NCBI GenBank assembly: GCA_900770195.1
Contig: CAAGJI010000082.1
Location: forward strand, 1-64,000
From: Oscillospiraceae bacterium
Lineage (GTDB): Bacteria; Bacillota; Clostridia; Oscillospirales; Ruminococcaceae
Length of the DNA: 64,000 nt
Direction of reading: 5' to 3'
A program made the translations under genes and the position numbers. Position 1 is the first letter of the stretch; each line of letters begins with the position of its first letter. The notes below the pieces were generated by a model. That model was not told the origin of the DNA. It was given only the letters and a program-made list of their open reading frames with translations, and made no database searches. Shown piece by piece: positions 1 to 8,361 of this stretch.

Positions 1-99
1 TTGGTTGATAAACTGTCTTATGCTGTCAGAAGTGCTCTGGAAACAGTTTGTATTTCGGATTGTAATGGGTGGTTTCGCTCTTGTGGATATTTGCGGTAA
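1..99 (+). pseudogene. 3' end of a probable IS630-like transposase (cut by window edge)
   Basis: Frame 1 is open from the first base to a TAA at 97-99. The last residues read GWFRSCGYLR, which resembles the Gly-Trp-Phe-x-x-Cys-Gly-Tyr end of IS630-family DDE transposases. Only about 32 codons are visible, so I cannot tell whether the gene is intact upstream. It converges on argG. The identification rests on this short C-terminal motif alone. Confidence 0.4.
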
Positions 100-169
100 T
101 TTGTGGAATTGCTATAAAGGGGCTGTGTCGACAACTCCTTATTTTTATCAAGCATACAATTTCAAATAA

Positions 170-1399
170 TTACTTATTTGTGTTCTGTGCTGACTTTGCT
201 CTAACCTTTGTTGGAAGACCGAAAAGGTGAATAAATCCGCCTGCGTCTTTCTGGTCATAAACGTGGTCTTCATCAAATGTTGCAACTTCTTCGCTGTAAA
301 GTGTGTATGGTGAAGTAACGCCTGCTGTGATGATATTGCCCTTGTAAAGTTTGAGTTTAACATCACCTGTGCAGAATTCCTGTGTTTTGTCAACAAAAGC
401 TGAAAGTGATTCACGAAGCATACCGAACCATAAACCGTTATATACGAGGTCAGCAAACTTAATAGCAAGTTCTGATTTAACTCTTGCTGTTTCCTTGTCA
501 ACTGTAATTGATTCAAGAACTTCATGTGCAGCATAGAGAATAGCTCCGCCAGGAGTTTCATAAACGCCTCTTGACTTCATACCAACAAGACGGTTTTCAA
601 CGAGATCAACAATACCAACACCATTTTCGCCGCCAACCTTGTTAAGAGCTTCAATCATTTCTGTACCGTTTAATGTTTTGCCATTAAGCTGTGTAGGAAT
701 ACCCTTTTCAAAGTGAAGTGTGATATATGTAGGCTTGTCAGGAGCCTGTTCCGGTGAAACGCCGAGTTCAAGGAAGCCTTTTTCGTTGTACTTTGGTTCA
801 TTTGCAGGATCTTCAAGGTCAAGACCTTCGTGTGATAAATGCCAGAGGTTCTTATCCTTTGAATAGTTTGTTTCACGGTTTATCTTGAGCGGAATATTGT
901 GTGCTTCTGCATATTCAATTTCCTGTTCTCTTGACTTGATGTCCCATTCACGCCACGGAGCGATTATAGCGAGGTCAGGAGCGAATGCCATAAGAGCAAC
1001 TTCAAAACGTACCTGATCATTACCCTTACCTGTGCAGCCGTGACAGATAGCATCAGCACCTTCTTTAAGAGCTATTTCAGCAAGCTTCTTTGCAATAAGA
1101 GGACGTGCAAAAGAAGTACCAAGGAGGTATTTGCCTTCATATACAGCACCTGCTTTAACTGTAGGATAAATATAATCCTGAACGAATTCTTCCTTTAAAT
1201 CAAGAACGATGAGTTTTGAAGCACCTGTCTTAATAGCCTTTTCTTCAAGACCATCAAGTTCTGTACCCTGTCCAACGTCTGCTGAAACTGCGATAACTTC
1301 ACAGTTGTTATAATTTTCTTTTAACCATGGAATAATAATTGATGTATCTAATCCGCCTGAGTAAGCAAGAACAACTTTTTTAATATCCTTTTTTTCCAT
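170..1399 (-). CDS. argG: Argininosuccinate synthase
   Basis: This 409-residue protein joins citrulline and aspartate using ATP to make argininosuccinate, the penultimate step of arginine synthesis, in the cytosol. The ATP-binding P-loop-like motif AYSGGLDTSIII lies at residues 12-23, and the family signature around GCTGKGNDQVRFE follows near residue 120. Length matches the family (about 400). The start is set by a GGAGG ribosome site 8 bases upstream of ATG. It has its own TTGACA/TATAAT promoter at 1462-1489. A large palindrome at 1526-1564 lies just upstream and could be an operator. No argH lies next to it in the window. Confidence 0.97.
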   Translation of the reverse strand: MEKKDIKKVVLAYSGGLDTSIIIPWLKENYNNCEVIAVSADVGQGTELDGLEEKAIKTGASKLIVLDLKEEFVQDYIYPTVKAGAVYEGKYLLGTSFARPLIAKKLAEIALKEGADAICHGCTGKGNDQVRFEVALMAFAPDLAIIAPWREWDIKSREQEIEYAEAHNIPLKINRETNYSKDKNLWHLSHEGLDLEDPANEPKYNEKGFLELGVSPEQAPDKPTYITLHFEKGIPTQLNGKTLNGTEMIEALNKVGGENGVGIVDLVENRLVGMKSRGVYETPGGAILYAAHEVLESITVDKETARVKSELAIKFADLVYNGLWFGMLRESLSAFVDKTQEFCTGDVKLKLYKGNIITAGVTSPYTLYSEEVATFDEDHVYDQKDAGGFIHLFGLPTKVRAKSAQNTNK

Positions 1400-1461
1400 T
1401 TCCGATTTCCTCCGAATTTAATTTCAGCCTCTTAATTGTGGCTGTTTGTCTGTATGATTTA

Positions 1462-1489
1462 ATTATACACCAAAATAAAAATTTGTCAA
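1462..1489 (-). promoter_or_regulatory. argG promoter
   Basis: On the minus strand a TTGACA -35 box (1484-1489) and a TATAAT -10 box (1462-1467) are separated by 16 bases, about 60 bases upstream of the argG start codon. Confidence 0.8.
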
Positions 1490-1525
1490 GTGCTTTTGAA
1501 TTTTTTTTCTGTTATTTTATTGTAA

Positions 1526-1564
1526 AAATGCATAATATGCAAAATTTGTGCATATTATGCATTT
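1526..1564. repeat. Perfect 15-bp inverted repeat between htrA and argG
   Basis: The arms at 1526-1540 and 1550-1564 are exact reverse complements around a 9-base centre. Each arm contains its own shorter palindrome, TGCATAATATGCA (1529-1541) and TGCATATTATGCA (1549-1561), with centres 20 bp apart. Related half-sites TGCATATTAT and TGCATAATAT follow at 1578 and 1590. Paired sites about two helical turns apart fit a repressor such as ArgR. On the minus strand the hairpin is followed by TTTTTA, so it may instead, or also, end the htrA transcript. Confidence 0.7.
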
Positions 1565-1603
1565 AAAATTGTATATTTGCATATTATTCTGCATAATATC
1601 GCA

Positions 1604-3130
1604 TTAATAATCACCTGAGGTATCTGCGTTCAATTTGAATTTTATTTTGAACGTTTCTTTGTTTCCCTCTTTATCAAATCTGACGCAATCTGCCGAAAGT
1701 GTGTCGCCTGCTGAATAACCGCTTATAACTTCGTGAAGTTCGCTGTAATCTGATACTTCTGTTCCCTCGATTGAAATTATAAAATCGTTTACCTGAAGTT
1801 CTGTGCTTGCTATATCGCAATCATCACTTATTTCAGTTATCCACAAACCTTTGAAATTTTCAGGAAGTTCAAAACCGAATTCGCTGTAAAAAGCTGTTTT
1901 TGCATTTGAATCATTAAGCGAATTAAATTTTATTCCCATTTTTACTCTTCCCTCAACATAACCGTTTGTAAGAAGCTGATTTATAATTGGAAGTGCCTGA
2001 TTTATTGTTATTGCAAAACCAAGTCCTTCATAATTTGAATTTGCATATTTTGAAGACGTTATTCCTATTACCTGCCCATACATATTAACCAACGCACCGC
2101 CTGAATTTCCGGGACTTATTGCTGCATTTGTCTGTATGCACTGCATAACAAAACCTGTTTCATCAAGTTTAATCTGGCGGTTAAGTGCTGAAACTATTCC
2201 GTTTGTAACTGTTCCTGAAAGGCCTGCTGGATTACCTATTGCAATAACTTCTTCACCAACAGCGACTTTATCTGAATCGCCTATCTGTGCAGCTTTCAGA
2301 TTTACCGCATCAATTTTTAAAACTGCAAGGTCCGTTTTTGAATCTCTGCCTTTAAGTTCAGCTGCAAATTCTTCATTATTATCTGTTACAACATAAAAAA
2401 CAGATACATTTTCAAGAACGTGTGCATTTGTAACAATATATCCGTTATCTTTTATGATTATTCCCGAACCTGTACCGTAAATATTGCTGTTTTTCTTGTC
2501 GCTTTCAGATTTATAACAGTAAATATCAACGATTGAAGGTCTTACTGTTTGTGCAACACCCTCTGCTGTATATTTTCCGTCTTCATCAACATATTTTTCA
2601 GATAAATCAAGTGACGGTATAGGCGACTGTGTTATTTCAGTCGCAGAAACCGAATCAAGCCCTGAAACATCAGTTTTTTTCATATCATTTGCAATGCAAT
2701 ATACCGCAAGTGCAACAACTGCAATTCCGATAAGCCATAAAGCAACTGATATTTTTCTTGAATATGACTTGTAAAAAGTAAATTTATCATTTTTTCTTGC
2801 TTCAAGTTCACGCTGAAACTGTTCTTTGTTTTTTCTTTCTGTTTCTTCATTTTTTTTATTCAGAAAATCAACTGAACTGAATTCAGACTTATTTTCCTCC
2901 GCAAGTTCAGATTTTTCATCTTCAAAAAGAAAATTTTCAACTTTTCCGCTGCTTTTCGGAACTTTTGAAATATCTGAAATATTTTTTTCATCTTCTTTTA
3001 TTATTGGCGGAATATCTTTTTTGACAGCAGAATTATTAGATTTTTTTTCTTCCTCCGCCCACCTCGGATTATCTTTTAAAACATCATATAAATCCGGTTT
3101 ATCATCTTTGTTTTTGCTTTTTTTATTCAT
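1604..3130 (-). CDS. HtrA/DegP-like membrane-anchored serine protease
   Basis: This is an S1C-family protease that degrades or trims misfolded proteins outside the membrane. From the ATG at 3130 it has 508 residues: a long charged cytoplasmic N-terminus of about 120 residues, one transmembrane segment (ALWLIGIAVVALAVYCIA), a trypsin-like domain with His237 (NAHVL), Asp267 (TDLAVL) and Ser343 (GNSGGA), and a C-terminal PDZ domain. The start is uncertain. An in-frame TTG at 3184 exists, and the only GGAG sits just before an out-of-frame ATG that opens a 14-codon reading frame ending in an ATGA overlap at 3130. It is third in an apparent operon after the response regulator and histidine kinase genes, a common pairing for envelope-stress control. 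Confidence 0.9.
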   Translation of the reverse strand: MNKKSKNKDDKPDLYDVLKDNPRWAEEEKKSNNSAVKKDIPPIIKEDEKNISDISKVPKSSGKVENFLFEDEKSELAEENKSEFSSVDFLNKKNEETERKNKEQFQRELEARKNDKFTFYKSYSRKISVALWLIGIAVVALAVYCIANDMKKTDVSGLDSVSATEITQSPIPSLDLSEKYVDEDGKYTAEGVAQTVRPSIVDIYCYKSESDKKNSNIYGTGSGIIIKDNGYIVTNAHVLENVSVFYVVTDNNEEFAAELKGRDSKTDLAVLKIDAVNLKAAQIGDSDKVAVGEEVIAIGNPAGLSGTVTNGIVSALNRQIKLDETGFVMQCIQTNAAISPGNSGGALVNMYGQVIGITSSKYANSNYEGLGFAITINQALPIINQLLTNGYVEGRVKMGIKFNSLNDSNAKTAFYSEFGFELPENFKGLWITEISDDCDIASTELQVNDFIISIEGTEVSDYSELHEVISGYSAGDTLSADCVRFDKEGNKETFKIKFKLNADTSGDY

Positions 3131-3187
3131 AATAACAAACATTGCCACAAACCGATAAAAGCTTGTGGCATATGCTCCTTTCAAAGT

Positions 3188-4939
3188 TTAACCTTTGGAT
3201 TCATCTAAAACTTTTGCAGCAAGTCCGCTGAAAGGAAGATGTACCGTAAATTCTGTATATTCTCCCTCTTTGCTTTTTACCATTATAGTACCGCCGTGTA
3301 AATATACTATTCTTCTGCATATTGTCAAGCCAAGACCAAGACCTGTCTTGTCCTTGCTTCTTGAGCGGTCTGTTTTATAAAATCTGTCGAAAATTTTAGG
3401 AATTTCATCAGATGAAAGACCCTCGCCCGTATTTCTGATTGAAATATCAACAAAATCAGGACTCTCATCACTTTTATTTATGGAAAGTGTGATAGTTCCA
3501 CTTTCATCAACAAATTTTACGGCATTTTCAACAAGATTATAAATTACCTGCTGTATATAGTCTTTGTTTCCGTTTATTTTAAACGTTTCATCAACATTGC
3601 ATTCAACTTCAACACCCTTTTCGCTTATCTGATTTTCAAAAAGGAAAAGCGTTCTGAGTGCAACATCTGTCAGATTAAATTCTGCTTTAGGAAGCTGAAG
3701 CGTTCCTGATTCTATTCTTGTAAGATTCAGCATAGACTGTACCATATTCTTTAATCTTCTTGTTTCCTGTGAAACTATTGTCAGATACTTTCTATGCTCA
3801 TTTTTCGGTATTGTACCGTCAAGTATTCCATCAACAAAACCGCATATTGATGTCATAGGCGTACGAAGTTCGTGTGAAACATTTGAAATAAACTGCTTTC
3901 TGCGTTCTTCACTCGTTTCAATATTTACCGCAAGTTCGTTTGTGGCTTCTATCATCTGAATGAAATAATCAGATTTTATATGTGCAGGAACAGGCATTTT
4001 AACAGAAAAATCGTCCCTTGCATACCGCTGAACAACTTCAGAATAAACAGTAAAATATCTTACATAATTTTTATACTGAACAACCATAACAACAATTATT
4101 GCTGCTATAATCAAAAGAAAAAATGCCGCTGAAATTCCTGCAAGGTGAAACGCAAAAAGTTCAAAATTTCTGTCAGGGAAAACAACAAGTATATAATACT
4201 CTTCTTCAATTCCCTTTGTTTCAACAGAAAAACATTTTCCTTTTGAAAGAGTTGTTGTCGAATACTGTTTTATTCCAAACGTAACAGGGTCAATCTTTCC
4301 TGATTTTTTTATATTTTCACGCTGTGACTCCGTAAGACTTATATTTTCCGTGCTTTCCTTGTAATTTTCAGAACACATTATACATTTTCCTCTGCTGTTG
4401 CAAAGAAAAAACTGAATGTTCTGTATTTGTGAAAAACCGTCCATATAGTCATCTGCATAACTGTTTAAAACAGAAAAATCATATGATTTGTTAACAGCAG
4501 ATTTCATTTTTTCAACCGCACTGTCACACACTGCATCAACAAATTTAACATCTTCGGCTTTGTAAAGCGATACTGCGGTTATGTCAATCGACAAAAACAG
4601 GACAAAAAGCCCCATTATAACAGAAAAAAATATTATAACTATTCGTCTTCTGTCGCTGAATGACTTGAATGATGACGGAAAGGTTATACCGTTTCCGTCA
4701 TCTTTTTCTGTTTCCGTCGCTGACGGATTTTCTTTTACTTTATTAGTTTTTTTACGGTTATAAGCACTGTTTTTTTCGATATCTGTGCCCTTTTTTTCAG
4801 CATTGGCACTGTCTAAACCGTCTTCATTGCCTGCACTATCCACGCTGCCTGTACCGTCCATACTGCCCGTACCGCCTACGCCGCCTATACCGCCTGCATT
4901 TTTTTCAGATGCATTATTATTCAGCTTCATCTGATTCAA
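3188..4939 (-). CDS. Membrane sensor histidine kinase
   Basis: This 583-residue two-component sensor phosphorylates its partner regulator in response to an unknown extracytoplasmic signal. It has a cytoplasmic N-terminal tail of about 95 residues, TM1 (IVIIFFSVIMGLFVLFLSI), an extracellular sensor region of roughly 130 residues, TM2 (FFLLIIAAIIVVMVV), a short linker resembling HAMP, a HisKA domain with phospho-acceptor His356 in SNVSHELRTP, then N, G1 (TGEGLSSDEI) and G2 (GLGLGL) boxes. Its start overlaps the response regulator gene by 23 bases, so the two are translationally coupled. Residues 16-46 are an unusual Gly/Ser/Asp repeat tract. Overall resemblance is to the WalK/PhoR/ResE class; the exact homologue is not clear. 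Confidence 0.93.
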   Translation of the reverse strand: MNQMKLNNNASEKNAGGIGGVGGTGSMDGTGSVDSAGNEDGLDSANAEKKGTDIEKNSAYNRKKTNKVKENPSATETEKDDGNGITFPSSFKSFSDRRRIVIIFFSVIMGLFVLFLSIDITAVSLYKAEDVKFVDAVCDSAVEKMKSAVNKSYDFSVLNSYADDYMDGFSQIQNIQFFLCNSRGKCIMCSENYKESTENISLTESQRENIKKSGKIDPVTFGIKQYSTTTLSKGKCFSVETKGIEEEYYILVVFPDRNFELFAFHLAGISAAFFLLIIAAIIVVMVVQYKNYVRYFTVYSEVVQRYARDDFSVKMPVPAHIKSDYFIQMIEATNELAVNIETSEERRKQFISNVSHELRTPMTSICGFVDGILDGTIPKNEHRKYLTIVSQETRRLKNMVQSMLNLTRIESGTLQLPKAEFNLTDVALRTLFLFENQISEKGVEVECNVDETFKINGNKDYIQQVIYNLVENAVKFVDESGTITLSINKSDESPDFVDISIRNTGEGLSSDEIPKIFDRFYKTDRSRSKDKTGLGLGLTICRRIVYLHGGTIMVKSKEGEYTEFTVHLPFSGLAAKVLDESKG

Positions 4940-5615
4940 ACTTGTAGCCTACGCCCCAAACTGTTTTAAGTGCCCACTTGTCTGAAACACCTTCAAGTTT
5001 TTCACGAAGTCTTTTAATATGAACGTCTATTGTTCTTGAATCTCCATAGTATTCAAATCCCCATACTTCATCAAGAAGCTGGTCACGTGTATAAACTCTG
5101 TTTGGATTTGATGCAAGATAGAAAAGAAGTTCAAGTTCCTTAGGAGGTGTATCAACAATTTTTCCGTCTATTCTGAGTTCATATCTTGTCATATTTACAG
5201 AAAGCTTGTCGTATTTTACTTCCTTTACAACAACTTCCTTTGATGTCTTTCCTACACGTCTTGCAACTGCCTTTATTCTTGCAACAACTTCAAGTGTGTC
5301 AAGAGGCTTTACAATATAGTCGTCTGCACCAAGTTCAAGACCGAGAACCTTGTCGAATGTTTCACTCTTTGCTGTTATCATTATTATCGGAACATCTGAC
5401 TTTTTACGGATTTCACGGCAAACCTGCCAGCCGTCAAGGCTTGGAAGCATAACATCAAGAAGAACAATGTCAGGTTTAAGTGCATTGAATTTTACAAGTG
5501 CTTCCTGACCATCATATGAAAGAATTACGCTGTAACCTTCTTTTTCGAGATAAATTCTTAATAAATCACAGATATTCTGATCATCGTCTACGATTAAAAC
5601 TTTTTCAATAGCCAT
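4917..5615 (-). CDS. OmpR/PhoB-family response regulator
   Basis: This is the DNA-binding partner of the overlapping histidine kinase. The 232 residues split into a receiver domain (acidic pocket DDD at 10-12, phospho-acceptor Asp54 in LLDVMLP, conserved Lys in DYIVKPLD) and a winged-helix DNA-binding domain ending in RTIDVHIKRLREKL and a VWGVGYKF wing. Length is typical. A GGAG ribosome site precedes the ATG. It is first in the order regulator, kinase, HtrA protease, so it probably controls an envelope response that includes its own operon. Confidence 0.95.
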   Translation of the reverse strand: MAIEKVLIVDDDQNICDLLRIYLEKEGYSVILSYDGQEALVKFNALKPDIVLLDVMLPSLDGWQVCREIRKKSDVPIIMITAKSETFDKVLGLELGADDYIVKPLDTLEVVARIKAVARRVGKTSKEVVVKEVKYDKLSVNMTRYELRIDGKIVDTPPKELELLFYLASNPNRVYTRDQLLDEVWGFEYYGDSRTIDVHIKRLREKLEGVSDKWALKTVWGVGYKFESDEAE

Positions 5616-5963
5616 TTTATATACTCCTTAATTATAAATAAATTTCATCATTATTACTGCAAATTAAATGCAATAATTTATACGAGTTTATTATATCATA
5701 TATAAGAGCCTTGTTTGTGAATTTTCACACCATATTTTTTTAACTAAAATTAAATTTATGAATTTCATATTACAAAAATTTTACTAACATCATCACTTGA
5801 AGAAAATGCACGATATTTTATAATTTCTTATTTTACTATTAAAAAATATACAAATGTACTAAGTTCAAATGATATTTTTTTCGTTTCATTGTTAAATCAT
5901 ACAAACTTTGAAATAATATGCGAAAAAGACTTGATTTTTTTTTTCAAGATGGTAAAATATAGA
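5616..5963. promoter_or_regulatory. Divergent control region between the two-component operon and groES
   Basis: This 348-base AT-rich spacer holds no gene. For the minus-strand operon there is a TATAAT -10 box at 5690-5695 but no convincing -35 box. A palindrome TGTGAA-TT-TTCACA lies at 5716-5729, where a -35 box would be, and could bind an activator or repressor such as the operon's own regulator. The groES promoter lies at the right end. The middle (about 5735-5930) is AT-rich with nothing else recognisable. Confidence 0.5.
5931..5958 (+). promoter_or_regulatory. groESL promoter
   Basis: TTGATT (5931-5936) and TAAAAT (5953-5958) are 16 bases apart, immediately ahead of the CIRCE operator, as in other Firmicute heat-shock operons. 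Confidence 0.8.
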
Positions 5964-5990
5964 TTAGCACTCAGAGAGATGGAGTGCTAA
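5964..5990 (+). promoter_or_regulatory. CIRCE operator (HrcA binding site)
   Basis: A perfect consensus CIRCE: TTAGCACTC (5964-5972), 9-base spacer, GAGTGCTAA (5982-5990). It lies at the start of the groESL transcript, so HrcA repression relieved by heat is expected. hrcA itself is not in the window. Confidence 0.98.
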
Positions 5991-6013
5991 AACAAAATCA
6001 GGAGGAATAACAA

Positions 6014-6304
6014 ATGAATATCAGACCATTGGCAGACAGAGTTTTAATTAAACTTGAAAAAGTTGAAAAGAAATCAGAAGGCGGAATTTTCTTACCGGGC
6101 ACATCAGCAGACAGTGATCCTGTTTACGGTAAAGTTGTTGCTGTCGGCAACGGAAGAGTTTCAACAGAAGGAAAAGTAATCCCTGTATCAGTTAAGGAAA
6201 ATTCAACTGTTCTTCTTTACAAGCACGCAGGAACAGCGGTTAAACTTGAAGGCGAAGATTACGTTATTGCTCATGAAAGTGATCTTCTTGCGGTTGTTGA
6301 ATAA
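6014..6304 (+). CDS. groES: Co-chaperonin GroES
   Basis: The 96-residue lid of the chaperonin caps the GroEL ring so that clients fold in the closed chamber. The N-terminal signature MNIRPLADRVLIKLEKVEKKSEGG and a mobile loop containing GGIFLP are visible, and the length is standard. AGGAGG sits 8 bases before ATG. It is the first gene of the CIRCE-controlled operon, 55 bases before groEL. Confidence 0.98.
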   Translation: MNIRPLADRVLIKLEKVEKKSEGGIFLPGTSADSDPVYGKVVAVGNGRVSTEGKVIPVSVKENSTVLLYKHAGTAVKLEGEDYVIAHESDLLAVVE

Positions 6305-6359
6305 TAACCTGCAAAATATATAAAATTTGAGAAATATAATAAAAGGAGCGTAATTTATA

Positions 6360-7982
6360 ATGGCTAAACAGATAAAATACGGTGAAGACGCAAGAAAGGC
6401 TCTTCAGGCAGGTATTGATCAGCTTGCAAATACAGTTAAAATCACTCTCGGACCTAAAGGCAGAAACGTTGTCCTTGATAAAGAATACGGTGCACCTCTT
6501 ATAACAAATGATGGTGTTACAATTGCAAAGGATATTGAACTTGAAGATCCGTTTGAAAATATGGGTGCTCAGCTTGTACGTGAAGTTGCAACAAAAACAA
6601 ATGATGCAGCAGGCGACGGTACAACAACAGCTACTCTTCTTGCACAGGCACTTATTTCAGAAGGTATGAAAAATATTGCCGCAGGTGCAAATCCTATGGT
6701 AGTTAAAAAGGGTATTGACAAGGCAGTTGCAGTTGCAGTTGAAGCAGTTAAAAACAATGCACAGGCTGTAAACGGCAGTGAAGATATTGCAAGAGTTGCA
6801 ACAATTTCATCAGCAGATGCAAACGTTGGTAAAATGATTGCTGAAGCTATGGAAAAGGTTTCAACAGACGGTGTTATCACAATTGAAGAAAGCAAGACAG
6901 CTGAAACTTCAAGTGAAGTTGTTGAAGGTATGCAGTTCGACAGAGGCTATCTTTCACACTATATGGTAACAGATACAGATAAAATGAAAGTTGTTTATGA
7001 TGATGCACTTGTTCTCATCACAGACAAAACAATTTCAAACATTCAGGAAATTCTTCCGCTTCTCGAACAGGTTGTAAAGATGAACAAGAAACTTGTTATC
7101 ATCGCTGAAAATATTGAAGGCGAAGCACTTACAACAATTGTTCTTAACGACCTCAGAGGCACATTCAAGGTTGCAGCTGTTAAAGCTCCGGGATATGGCG
7201 ACAGAAGAAAAGAAATGCTTGAAGATATTGCTATTCTTACAGGCGGTCAGGTTATCACTTCTGAACTTGGTCTTGAACTTAACGATGCAACAGTTGACCA
7301 GCTTGGCAGTGCAAGACAGATTGTTATTGATAAGGAAAATACTATTATCGTTGACGGTGCAGGCACAAAGGATGCTGTTGCAGACAGACTTGCACAGATT
7401 AAAAAGCAGCTTGATTCAACAGAATCAACATTTGACAGAGAAAAGCTTCAGGAAAGAGCTGCAAAGCTTTCAGGCGGCGTAGCAGTTATCAAAGTTGGTG
7501 CTGCAACAGAAGTTGAAATGAAAGATAAGAAACTTCGCCTTGAAGATGCACTTTCAGCTACAAAGGCAGCTGTTGAAGAAGGTATTGTTGCAGGCGGCGG
7601 TACTGCACTTCTCAACGCTATAAGCCCTGTTGAAAAGATTCTCCCTTCACTTGACGGCGATGAAAAGACAGGTGCAAAGATAGTTCTTAAAGCACTTGAA
7701 GCTCCTGTTCGTCAGATTGCTGAAAACGCAGGTCTTGAAGGTTCAGTTATAGTTGATAAAATCAAGCGTTCAAGAAAAGTGGGTTATGGTTTCGATGCTT
7801 ACACAGAAACATACACAGATATGGTTTCAGCAGGTATTGTTGACCCTGCAAAGGTAACACGTTCTGCACTTCAGAATGCTGCATCTATTGCATCAATGGT
7901 ACTTACAACAGAAAGCCTTGTAACAAACATCAAGGAAGAAACACCTGCTGCACCTGCTCCAAATCCTGCAATGGGTTATTAA
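6360..7982 (+). CDS. groEL: Chaperonin GroEL
   Basis: This 540-residue subunit forms the 14-mer ATP-driven folding chamber in the cytosol. The ATP site GPKGRNVVLD, the catalytic-Asp motif GDGTTTATLLA and the family signature AAVEEGIVAGGGTALL (about 405-420) are intact. The usual GGM-repeat tail is replaced by a short Ala/Pro stretch ending PNPAMGY. AAAGGAG precedes the start. The operon ends at a strong terminator at 8009. Confidence 0.98.
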   Translation: MAKQIKYGEDARKALQAGIDQLANTVKITLGPKGRNVVLDKEYGAPLITNDGVTIAKDIELEDPFENMGAQLVREVATKTNDAAGDGTTTATLLAQALISEGMKNIAAGANPMVVKKGIDKAVAVAVEAVKNNAQAVNGSEDIARVATISSADANVGKMIAEAMEKVSTDGVITIEESKTAETSSEVVEGMQFDRGYLSHYMVTDTDKMKVVYDDALVLITDKTISNIQEILPLLEQVVKMNKKLVIIAENIEGEALTTIVLNDLRGTFKVAAVKAPGYGDRRKEMLEDIAILTGGQVITSELGLELNDATVDQLGSARQIVIDKENTIIVDGAGTKDAVADRLAQIKKQLDSTESTFDREKLQERAAKLSGGVAVIKVGAATEVEMKDKKLRLEDALSATKAAVEEGIVAGGGTALLNAISPVEKILPSLDGDEKTGAKIVLKALEAPVRQIAENAGLEGSVIVDKIKRSRKVGYGFDAYTETYTDMVSAGIVDPAKVTRSALQNAASIASMVLTTESLVTNIKEETPAAPAPNPAMGY

Positions 7983-8008
7983 TGCTGTTAAAATCGAATT
8001 TAAAATTT

Positions 8009-8040
8009 TCTCCCCGAACCTGTTTCGGGGAGATTTTTTA
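8009..8040 (+). terminator. groESL terminator
   Basis: A 10-bp perfect stem (8009-8018 with 8024-8033, core CCCCGAA/TTCGGGG), 5-base loop and a run of T. Confidence 0.93.
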
Positions 8041-8050
8041 TTTAATGAAC

Positions 8051-8140
8051 AATGAGGAGTTGCGGTGTCGCCTGCGGCGACTTATTTATAACCCCTCAGC
8101 GAAGCTGACACCTTAATTCCTCATTTCTAATTCCTCATTC
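8051..8140. repeat. Palindromic intergenic repeat of the AATGAGGA type
   Basis: The element opens with AATGAGGA (8051-8058) and closes with two tandem copies of TAATTCCTCATT (8114 and 8128), the reverse complement. Inside are GGTGTC/GACACC arms (8064-8069, 8107-8112) and a GTCGCC-TGC-GGCGAC hairpin (8067-8081). Shorter relatives occur at 18571, 27481, 37836 and 61862. It is non-coding and resembles a REP- or MITE-like dispersed repeat. Confidence 0.7.
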
Positions 8141-8166
8141 TTTAAATTTCTAATTTAAAAAAATGC

Positions 8167-8195
8167 TTGACAATTAGAAAAAAAAATGATATAAT
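8167..8195 (+). promoter_or_regulatory. tRNA-Leu promoter
   Basis: Exact consensus TTGACA (8167-8172) and TATAAT (8190-8195) with a 17-base spacer, 16 bases upstream of the mature tRNA. Confidence 0.95.
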
Positions 8196-8211
8196 ATAGA
8201 AGTTGATTTGT

Positions 8212-8298
8212 GCGGATGTGGCGAAATTGGCAGACGCGCCAGCTTCAGGTGCTGGTGAGAGTAATCTCTTGTGGGTTCAAGTCCCGTCATCCGCACCA
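8212..8298 (+). tRNA. tRNA-Leu (CAG anticodon)
   Basis: The acceptor stem GCGGATG/CATCCGC closes a class II tRNA with a long variable arm. The anticodon loop TTCAGGT between CCAGC and GCTGG gives CAG, reading CUG. The T loop GGTTCAAGTCC is canonical and CCA is encoded (8296-8298). It has its own promoter and is followed by a terminator. Confidence 0.97.
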
Positions 8299-8304
8299 AA
8301 ATAA

Positions 8305-8337
8305 AATCCGCAGTGTTACATTATCTGCGGATTTTTG
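8305..8337 (+). terminator. Terminator after tRNA-Leu
   Basis: AATCCGCAG (8305-8313) pairs with CTGCGGATT (8325-8333), followed by T residues. The T-run lies just before the ribosome site of the CPBP protease gene, so read-through may supply that gene. Confidence 0.85.
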
Positions 8338-8361
8338 TATTTTAAGAAAGGTTGTGACTTT

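Noticed and set aside
5716..5729. TGTGAA-TT-TTCACA considered as a Rex or CRP-type site.
   Set aside because: Rex sites need a 4-base centre and this has 2; kept only as a generic palindrome in the control region.
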